From: Rhizobium phaseoli
GTDB lineage: Bacteria; Pseudomonadota; Alphaproteobacteria; Rhizobiales; Rhizobiaceae
Reading direction: 5' to 3'
NCBI RefSeq assembly: GCF_010668805.1
Contig: NZ_WUFT01000030.1
Span: 1-47,115, forward strand
DNA: 47,115 bases
In this document: positions 41,359-47,115 of the stretch, piece after piece
How positions within the stretch are numbered: position 1 is the stretch's first letter
Layout: every line of letters begins with the position of its first letter
Position numbers and translations under genes: made by a program
The notes under the pieces: model-generated
What the model was told of the DNA's origin: nothing
Databases searched by the model: none
The model's input: only the letters and a program-made list of their open reading frames with translations

Positions 41359-41679
41359 ATGTTGAAAAAACAAGATGCAGCGCAGCCGAAAGGCTGGGGT
41401 CTATTTCGTTTTGCGATGTTCGCCTGGGGAACGACGCTTCTGGCGATCGGACCCAGTGCCTGTGCGGTCGCTGACGACGACATAGCCGTCGTCGCGAAAA
41501 AAAGCGTCGTCGTGGTCGAGGCTCCGCGTGTCTCGAAAGACTATGCCTATCCGGCAGATCGGCCCGAACGCCCTGCTGCGGCAACCGTTCACGTCGCCTA
41601 TCACGGCTCGGCGCCTTATATCTGCTCGCCAAGCGGCTTCGGACAGAAGTCGCACTGCTTCGCGCGCCCCTCGATCTGA
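41359..41679 (+). CDS. small exported or membrane-anchored hypothetical protein, 106 aa
   Basis: Unrecognised. Residues 1-12 are polar, then a hydrophobic stretch (GLFRFAMFAWGTTLLAIGPS, 14-33) followed by CAVA suggests a signal peptide or anchor. The rest is short, with VVVEAPRVSKDYAYP and two later cysteines (residues near 83 and 99). ATG 41359 has GAGGG about 9 bases upstream. It lies between the polysaccharide operon and the LuxR gene, convergent with the latter. Confidence 0.65.
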   Translation: MLKKQDAAQPKGWGLFRFAMFAWGTTLLAIGPSACAVADDDIAVVAKKSVVVVEAPRVSKDYAYPADRPERPAAATVHVAYHGSAPYICSPSGFGQKSHCFARPSI

Positions 41680-41727
41680 AGCGACAGCGTTAAAGCATGT
41701 CGCCCAACATCGCGATACGCGTTTCGG

Positions 41728-42510
41728 TCAGTTGCGCCACCGGCCGGACATGTCGTCATCGCCGGCGGGATGCTCATTGAAGAAGCGGGACGCAGCTTCC
41801 GTGCGGTTTCGCACGTTCATCTTTTTGTAGATGTTGCGCACGTGAACCTTCACGGTATTTTCGGAAAGATGCAGCTTGTCGGCGATGATCTTGTTTTGCG
41901 TGCCCTTGCAGATGAGATCCAGGATCTGAACCTCCCGGGTGGTCAAACTGGAGATGCTGTCGCGTCTCAGCTTCAGTGCATTGCTGCGCGCCGCATCGAC
42001 CGACTTTGTCTGATAGAGCGAGGGCTCCAGCTGGGCGTTCTTGTTGGTGAGGCGATTGAGAAGTGCTGACGGAAAATGTTCGCCGCCCTTCATCAGCAGA
42101 TCGACTGCGGCCATGAAGACATCGAGACGCAGGTTGAGCGGCAGGACGCCATCGATGATCCTTGCTTCCACCAGCCGGCTGACATAGGGCTCAAGCATAT
42201 CGATCGCCTCGACGACAAGTCCGACTGATGTTTCCGGATGGTTTTCGCGGGCAGCCTGCAGTGCTTCATGAAGCTCAGGCCCTGGTATATGATAGAATAA
42301 AACGAGCTTTATATCACTGGCATCTTTTTCCAGCATCGGCTTTGTGCTCGTTATGCTTGCCACTTCACAGTTCGGAAATTTCTTTGCCAGCGCCTCTACC
42401 ATGCACTCCGAGAACAGGTCCGCCTTGGCTACTACGAGTATGGTATTTCCAGATGAATCTAACTTCCTTCCCTGGTCAGTATTCTCCGTCCCTGAGCCTG
42501 TCATGAACAT
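41728..42510 (-). CDS. orphan LuxR-type transcriptional regulator with degenerate receiver-like domain
   Basis: A 260-aa regulator. Residues 188-243 form a GerE/LuxR helix-turn-helix (LTTREVQILDLICKGTQNKI, then LHLSENTVKVHVRNIYKKMN). The N-terminal half resembles a response-regulator receiver (NTILVVAKADLFSECMVEAL), but the strand that should end with the phosphoacceptor Asp reads LVLFYHIPG, so phosphorylation is unlikely. It resembles CsgD/VpsT-like orphan regulators of biofilm matrix in architecture. The ATG at 42510 follows GGGGAGG. No sensor kinase is adjacent. Its location between the polysaccharide operon and the Asp-rich repeat genes suggests it controls one or both. Confidence 0.88.
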   Translation of the reverse strand: MFMTGSGTENTDQGRKLDSSGNTILVVAKADLFSECMVEALAKKFPNCEVASITSTKPMLEKDASDIKLVLFYHIPGPELHEALQAARENHPETSVGLVVEAIDMLEPYVSRLVEARIIDGVLPLNLRLDVFMAAVDLLMKGGEHFPSALLNRLTNKNAQLEPSLYQTKSVDAARSNALKLRRDSISSLTTREVQILDLICKGTQNKIIADKLHLSENTVKVHVRNIYKKMNVRNRTEAASRFFNEHPAGDDDMSGRWRN

Positions 42511-43331
42511 ATACGCCTCCCCTAGCGTTACACTTTACTCAAACTTGGAGCGATGGCGGGTATTAAATAGTATGAAATGCCGGCCCCGGATGTCACCGCT
42601 TTATTTTTTAGACATTTCTTAATTATGTTAATACGGATTGAGAGGGAAGGAAATGGCCCAAAGTGATTAGTTTTAGCGGGCAAAAAACGATAATATACTA
42701 AGCGTTGGTTGTATTTTTACTGTGATGGGTACTTCGAGGTTATGTCTGCTCCCAATATAGATCAAAGCTTGATGTAATATTTCAGTACAGATTGTTATAT
42801 TTTCGTCCTGCATGGAGTGTCGTGCAGGAGGCGAGCAGCCATTGAATGGTTGCTCTCAACCCAACGGCGAGCGCAGAAAGTTCTGGATTCCCGCGGCGCG
42901 GCGGCACGCCGCCGAAGACCTTTCAACGCTCCAGCGATAGGGGCTAGCAATCCGCCTTAGCCCTAATTGATAGCTATCGGCTCCGCATTTTTTCCAGCAA
43001 TCTGTGATCGTCGTCCAAGTGGCGACATGGACGATCCAGGTATCGGCGTGTGTTTTTGATACTTGATATCCATTTTTGGCAACTCAACGACAATAAAACC
43101 CGAGTACTCCTTATCCCTTTCAGGATGCGGAGCTGGATATGTACGCCTTGTACTGAGTACATACGGTCCCAATACCAACGATTTGACCAACAAATCGCGA
43201 CGAAGCTGCAGATGACTGGTTTCGAATACATCTGCCGATGTTAACCGCATCGGAGCGAGCGCGAGCAAAATCCCATTTGAGATGAGAGGGATTTCGAAAA
43301 GCTGCTCCGGTTTTTTTCTGGAGGAACTTCG
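42511..43331. other. 821-bp AT-rich and structured intergenic region
   Basis: No convincing gene. The first 280 bp (42511-42800) are AT-rich and hold the promoter of the LuxR gene. 42807-42963 is GC-rich with three hairpins: 42807-42828 (CCTGCATG / CGTGCAGG), 42833-42855 (11-bp arms, one G-U pair, very small loop) and 42941-42963 (GGGCTA / TAGCCC). This could be a small RNA or a long leader. The last part leads to a good GGAGGA ribosome-binding site for the gene at 43332. A minus-strand 129-codon frame (42963-43352) overlaps that site and lacks a ribosome-binding site. Confidence 0.5.
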
Positions 43332-44309
43332 ATGTCTGACAACTATAAGCACGGCCCGTCGCCGGGCGACGAAATCACGAAAGTCGGAGCGCTTGCCGAC
43401 GGTTTTGCCAACAGCGCTATCAATTCAACGGAAGTCGACGATGGCTCGACCGGTTATGTCGGCGGCGTCGCCAATGGCGACAATCGTGACAATACCGACA
43501 ATAGCGTGGATGTGAACGTCACGGCCGATGTCGATATCTCCGCCAGTAACGGCGACAACCGCGACAACGACTACGACTACGACTGGAGCTACAAGTCCGA
43601 CGACGATACGAGCACCAAGACGACGACGATCACCGACACCAAAACCGATTACGACTGGAGCTATGACAGCAAGACGTACAGCGACAATGACACCAAGACG
43701 ATCACGGATACCGATACGAAAACCGTGACCGATACCGACATCAAGACCATTACCGATACCGACACCAAGACGATCTCCGACAGCAACAACACCGCTGACA
43801 GCTTCAACAAAACCGATACCGATTTCGCTGTGATCGATGACGTCAAGGACTTCGACAATCTCGGCGTTGCCGGCCATGACCTCACCTTCAACCTCGGCGA
43901 CGACTTTTCCTTCACGCTCGACGTCGACAGCATCCTGAACAATTCGCTGAGCGGAGAAGGCAACGACAGCGGCTTCAGCGCTGTCCAGGCGAACCATCTG
44001 GCTGACCAGGATAATGCCTGGAACATCAAGATGGACAACGGGGGAGCTGAGAACCACCTGAACGCCACTGCCGGCACCGCCGATAGCGCAGAAGGCATGG
44101 AGATGGACGGCAGGGGCTGGGATCTCAAGGCCGGTGACGACGCCACCGGCACGAGCACGGCCGATGCTTCGGCAATCCTTGCCAATTCCGGCTTCCACCT
44201 CGAGCTCGTTCAGGGTGCGAACCTGCTCAGCAACACAGTCGACTCCAGCGTCATCGGCGGCAATTCCCATGTCTCCGACGTTGGCGAGGATACCAGCACC
44301 GGACACTGA
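43332..44309 (+). CDS. Asp/Thr-rich tandem-repeat protein, probable type I secretion substrate or partner
   Basis: A 325-aa, very acidic protein of no recognised family, without N-terminal signal peptide or cysteine. Residues 83-131 contain two copies of a DYDWSY...TKT unit, and 121-152 are four 8-residue repeats (TKTITDTD, TKTVTDTD, IKTITDTD, TKTISDSN). NGDNRDN occurs at 48-54 and 74-80. The second half (175-325) is non-repetitive, Asp/Asn/Gly-rich. Such composition fits calcium-binding secreted proteins, but no RTX nonapeptide is present. ATG 43332 follows GGAGGA. The gene precedes the 683-aa repeat protein and probably forms one secretion locus with it. Confidence 0.85.
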   Translation: MSDNYKHGPSPGDEITKVGALADGFANSAINSTEVDDGSTGYVGGVANGDNRDNTDNSVDVNVTADVDISASNGDNRDNDYDYDWSYKSDDDTSTKTTTITDTKTDYDWSYDSKTYSDNDTKTITDTDTKTVTDTDIKTITDTDTKTISDSNNTADSFNKTDTDFAVIDDVKDFDNLGVAGHDLTFNLGDDFSFTLDVDSILNNSLSGEGNDSGFSAVQANHLADQDNAWNIKMDNGGAENHLNATAGTADSAEGMEMDGRGWDLKAGDDATGTSTADASAILANSGFHLELVQGANLLSNTVDSSVIGGNSHVSDVGEDTSTGH

Positions 44310-44326
44310 CCTCCACGACCAAGACG

Positions 44327-44354
44327 AACTGCACCGGCTCCGGCCGGTGCAGTT
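44327..44354 (+). terminator. hairpin between the Asp-rich gene and the 683-aa repeat gene
   Basis: A perfect 12-bp stem (AACTGCACCGGC / GCCGGTGCAGTT) with a TCCG tetraloop begins 17 bp after the stop codon. It is followed by TGATTGCTTG, not a clean T run, so it may be a partial terminator that lowers expression of the downstream gene relative to the first. Confidence 0.6.
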
Positions 44355-44443
44355 TGATTGCTTGAAAACGGTTTGACGACCGACCACGGCGCCCCGGGGG
44401 TGCCTCCAAGGCCGATCGTCATTTCGAATGGGAGGGCCGAACC

Positions 44444-46495
44444 ATGCATATCGAGAAGATTTCGGAAATCATTGCGCACTTCATCGGCCTCTTCGAGACG
44501 ACCACCGAAGAGATGAGGGCGCGCACCAACTATGCCGAAGGCGCAGGACCCGGCGACGATGGACCGGCTCTGCCGGATCAGGACGCTTTTACCGCGGGCT
44601 TCTCTTCCAATCTCCAGCTCAAGGACTACGATCCCGCTATCATCTACAAAAGCGGCAGTTACGATATCGAATATGGCCCGGCGCGCCATCTGGGCCGCGT
44701 CTTCGAAGAGAGTATCGAAAAGCTGGCGGCGATTGCCGCAAGAGACATACCGTTACCGCATTTCGGCGCGCCGACCGATATCATCCTCTCGGATGAGCCG
44801 GAACTGAATGTCTTTGCCGGGCCTGGTTCGGCGATCAGTCATGTCGTTCAGGTCAATGTGCTTTACGACGACGACTATCTCGACATGACCGACGGTATCC
44901 ATGCCCCTCGGGACACGAGTTTCGTCATCGAGCGGCTGGCGGAGTTCAGCACCCAGGCCGAAATCTTCACGCCTTTTGCGGACCTCCACCGAACCGATAC
45001 CTATGACGGCGCCCTGAAGATCGCCCAGGATCTCGAAAGCGATATCCAGAATGCCCACAATAGCGAGGACGGTGGGGACAGCGAGGACAGTGGCGCAACG
45101 CCGCCTAGCGCCGACGCCACGCATGATTTCATCCGCATCGATCCCGAGATCAACACCGCGTACGTCAACGGCAAGGTCGAGGCCGACATACCCGTCCTCG
45201 ATGATTTCCTGCCCGACCGCGGTCTCGCCAAACTCCCGGAGGAGCCCCACGACAGCAATTCATCCGTTGAGTTGACCGACCCGAGCGGCAACAGCCTTGA
45301 GGTGACCGCCGGTGCAAACTTCCTCGTCAACGTCGCCTCGGTGATCAATACCGGCGTCATCGCCTCGGTCACCGCGGTCATGGGCAACTACCACCAGATC
45401 GACGCAGTTTCCCAATCCTTCGTCTACAGCGATAATGACGAGATCGCCTCGGCGTTGCGCTCCTCCGGCCATTCCGCCGAGGAAGCAGGGACGGTCGCCA
45501 AGAATATCGCCGTCTTCCAGCAAAGCACCTTCGAAGCATCGAGCCATGGCGAAAGCGATGCTGCCGATCCGACGTTCCCGACCAGCTGGCGCGTCAGTGT
45601 CATCGACGGCGATGTCTCCTTCGTACAGTGGGTCGAGCAGTATCACTTCGTCAGCGACAACGACACGATGACGGTAACCACCTCGGGATCCGAAACCACG
45701 GTTCTGACCGGCGGCAATACCTCCATCAACCTCTCCTCCTTTTTCGGGATGGGCATGCAATATGATCTGGTGATCGTCGGCGGCAATGTGCTCGACATCA
45801 ACAGCATCACGCAGATCTCGCTGCTCTACGACAATGACTGGGTGCGGGCGGGAGACGGCGCCGGTCCCGGCGCCGACATACAGACCGGCGGCAATCTGAT
45901 CTGGAATTACGCTTCGATCCACAATGTCGGAACAGGCAGCCCGTTCGAGGCGATGCCGGACTATATGGTCGAAACCCAGAAAGCGATCGAAGATCGCGAT
46001 CCCAACATGCCGGAAGGGCTGACGTTCGATGTGAATTTCCAAGGGTATGCCGGCCTCAACGTGCTCTACATCACCGGCAATCTCTACGACATGACGATCA
46101 TAAAACAGGTCAGCATCCTCGGCGATTCCGACGATGTGACCCAGGCGGCCTCGACGCTTCTGGCGAACAATCTCGACGCGACGGTCACGATCGACACCGG
46201 CAGCAACGCGATCGTCAATATCGCCGAGATCATCGATTATGACAGTTTCGGCCAGACGACCTATCTGGCAGGCCAGCTCTACTCCGACGCCATCCTCATT
46301 CAGGGCGGGCTGATAGAGCATGACACCACCCAGCCGCACCAGGCCGACGACAGGCTCGCCAACGAAGTCATCGCCTTTCTCAACGACGACGATCCCGCGG
46401 GCGGCGATTCTGCCGATGGCGTCCTCAATGCAGGGCATGACCTTTCATGGTCGTCGGCGCATCCAGCCGACGTCATGCAAGCCATGACCGCGTGA
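44444..46495 (+). CDS. 683-aa internally repetitive protein, type I secretion-associated
   Basis: An acidic 683-aa protein without signal peptide or cysteine. A degenerate repeat of about 45-85 residues recurs at about 288-331, 422-466, 481-563 and 585-628: it opens T(A/G)G(A/S/G)N...N.A.(I/V) and closes with a GN..D...I.Q.S.LYDND-like strand (SQSFVYSDND, TQISLLYDND, KQVSILGDSD). Partial copies are near 121-147 (VNVLYDDDYL) and 387-407. This suggests a repeated beta-rich, metal-binding unit that is not RTX. Residues 200-220 are a Ser/Asp/Glu linker. I recall similar rhizobial proteins being labelled type I secretion proteins, but could not check. ATG 44444 follows GGGAGGG. The truncated gene at 46521 starts 25 bp after its stop. 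Confidence 0.88.
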   Translation: MHIEKISEIIAHFIGLFETTTEEMRARTNYAEGAGPGDDGPALPDQDAFTAGFSSNLQLKDYDPAIIYKSGSYDIEYGPARHLGRVFEESIEKLAAIAARDIPLPHFGAPTDIILSDEPELNVFAGPGSAISHVVQVNVLYDDDYLDMTDGIHAPRDTSFVIERLAEFSTQAEIFTPFADLHRTDTYDGALKIAQDLESDIQNAHNSEDGGDSEDSGATPPSADATHDFIRIDPEINTAYVNGKVEADIPVLDDFLPDRGLAKLPEEPHDSNSSVELTDPSGNSLEVTAGANFLVNVASVINTGVIASVTAVMGNYHQIDAVSQSFVYSDNDEIASALRSSGHSAEEAGTVAKNIAVFQQSTFEASSHGESDAADPTFPTSWRVSVIDGDVSFVQWVEQYHFVSDNDTMTVTTSGSETTVLTGGNTSINLSSFFGMGMQYDLVIVGGNVLDINSITQISLLYDNDWVRAGDGAGPGADIQTGGNLIWNYASIHNVGTGSPFEAMPDYMVETQKAIEDRDPNMPEGLTFDVNFQGYAGLNVLYITGNLYDMTIIKQVSILGDSDDVTQAASTLLANNLDATVTIDTGSNAIVNIAEIIDYDSFGQTTYLAGQLYSDAILIQGGLIEHDTTQPHQADDRLANEVIAFLNDDDPAGGDSADGVLNAGHDLSWSSAHPADVMQAMTA

Positions 46496-46520
46496 CCTTA
46501 AGGATTGTGAGAGCATCACG

Positions 46521-47115
46521 ATGAACCAGATTTCGAAACAAATCTTTGCAGCCGGCAGCGCCCTCGATTTGAGGTCAGGCAATATTCCCTCCGCTGCTCC
46601 CTCGGAAGCGGCGAGGACCGATCTGTGCCTCTCTGCAATCGACGAAGCGGTCGAGAACCTTCGTCGGCTCACCGGCGTCACCGCATCGGCTCCATCTCCC
46701 GATCGCAGCAAGGCAACGGCCGATGTTGCAGCAAGCGACGCTGCCGGCATGGCACGTGCAGGCGCGGTGCAGGCACCCCTCCCGCAAAAGACCATGATGC
46801 CGGAAGCCTTGCCGAAAGCCTGGAATGCAGAACCGGCGGCTCCTGCCGCAGTGATGCAGGGCCCGGCGCCAACAAAACCAGTCGAAGAAAAGCCGGTGGA
46901 AGCAAAACCGGTTGAGGCATTCGCCCAACCGCAGATCGAGGCGCGGGCGGTGCCCGAATTGCCGAAAGAGAAAATCGAGCTCAAATCGAGCCCGACGATG
47001 CCCTTCGCCAAGACCATCGAAGGCGAGAGCGGTCCGGTCAGCGAAACCGACAGGCGTCTCCGTACCGGCGGAGGCGGAAACGACAAGAATTCCGATCCCG
47101 GGGGCGGCGGGGGCG
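46521..47115 (+). CDS. N-terminal part of a Pro/Ala/Lys-rich protein, cut by the window end
   Basis: An open frame runs from ATG 46521 to the last base, 198 complete codons. The N-terminus (MNQISKQIFAAGSALDLRSG) has no signal peptide. Residues 40-60 look helical; the rest is low-complexity, with the repeat PVEEKPVEAKPVEA near residues 117-131, then a Gly-rich stretch (TGGGGNDKNSDPGGGGG) at the cut. By position this may be the long cytosolic N-terminal extension of a type I secretion ABC transporter, as seen in rhizobial loci of this kind, but no transporter domain is inside the window. Another substrate or membrane-fusion protein is possible. Confidence 0.75.
   Translation, partial: MNQISKQIFAAGSALDLRSGNIPSAAPSEAARTDLCLSAIDEAVENLRRLTGVTASAPSPDRSKATADVAASDAAGMARAGAVQAPLPQKTMMPEALPKAWNAEPAAPAAVMQGPAPTKPVEEKPVEAKPVEAFAQPQIEARAVPELPKEKIELKSSPTMPFAKTIEGESGPVSETDRRLRTGGGGNDKNSDPGGGGG

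Noticed and set aside
41690..41727. AAAGCATGTCG start resembling the dispersed palindromic repeat
   Set aside because: Only about 12 bases match and the rest of the unit is missing; too short to call a repeat copy.
42963..43352. 129-codon minus-strand frame before the Asp-rich gene
   Set aside because: No ribosome-binding site at any start, overlap with the strong ribosome-binding site and first codons of the gene at 43332, and no recognisable domain. A shorter start at 43250 is possible but equally unsupported.
43683..43790. Possible CRISPR-like array because of regular short repeats
   Set aside because: The 24-bp units have no unique spacers and lie in frame within a coding gene; they are a protein tandem repeat.
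46445..47086. 213-codon minus-strand frame at the right end
   Set aside because: It lies opposite a plus-strand frame with a plausible start at 46521 that continues the operon; the antisense frame is Ser/Pro/Arg-rich low-complexity shadow sequence.

Overview
The window is GC-rich alphaproteobacterial chromosome, almost certainly Rhizobium (leguminosarum/etli type). The signs are a tRNA-Ala(GGC), a TIGR02300 acidic protein, cmk and rpsA in a row, a RIME-type mosaic element, copies of a rhizobial intergenic palindromic repeat, and many CUT1 sugar transporters and Gfo/Idh/MocA oxidoreductases. The genus call is inference from gene content; no 16S or marker search could be run.

Layout. 1-2053: unidentified genes on the 3' side of tRNA-Ala, possibly the edge of an integrated island. 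2054-5577: housekeeping block (tRNA-Ala, TIGR02300 protein, cmk, rpsA with a strong terminator). The aroA gene that I recall between the TIGR02300 gene and cmk in relatives is not there. 5740-12345: a Pro/Ala-rich hypothetical, a short RNase D, and a GABA catabolic unit (gabT, gabD) divergent from a MerR-XRE-cupin regulator, with two palindromic operator candidates between them; then slyX. 12525-15394: uxaC-uxuB for glucuronate catabolism, closed by a RIME element. 15674-19000: a phosphotransferase and an FAD/GcvT-type methylamine oxidase that abut exactly.

19152-35546: a large carbohydrate-uptake and catabolism region. A CUT1 ABC transporter operon with an embedded Gfo/Idh/MocA dehydrogenase is divergent from a TetR regulator. 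A second operon (Gfo/Idh/MocA, DUF993 aldolase-like, sugar isomerase/epimerase-like, Gfo/Idh/MocA) follows the TetR gene. Both operons carry the same 16-bp TetR-type operator, each 30 bp from a TTGACA -35 box, so one repressor probably controls both. Next come a hydroxyacid dehydrogenase, a DUF2264 protein and a LacI regulator, and then a lone solute-binding protein that is a paralogue of the first one. The substrate cannot be named from sequence.

35564-40971: a tightly packed five-gene minus-strand operon for an unknown surface polysaccharide (UDP-glucuronate decarboxylase-like, GalE, a cellulose-synthase-like GT2 with an altered QxxRW motif, a DUF995 protein, a GH26-like hydrolase). It is preceded by an AT-rich regulatory region with strong palindromes. 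41359-42510: a small exported protein and an orphan LuxR-type regulator.

43332-47115: after an unusual 821-bp intergenic region lie an Asp-rich tandem-repeat protein, a 683-aa protein with about four degenerate internal repeats, and the start of a Pro/Ala/Lys-rich protein cut by the window end. They look like a type I secretion locus with non-RTX substrates. This locus and the adjacent polysaccharide operon are the least explained parts of the window.
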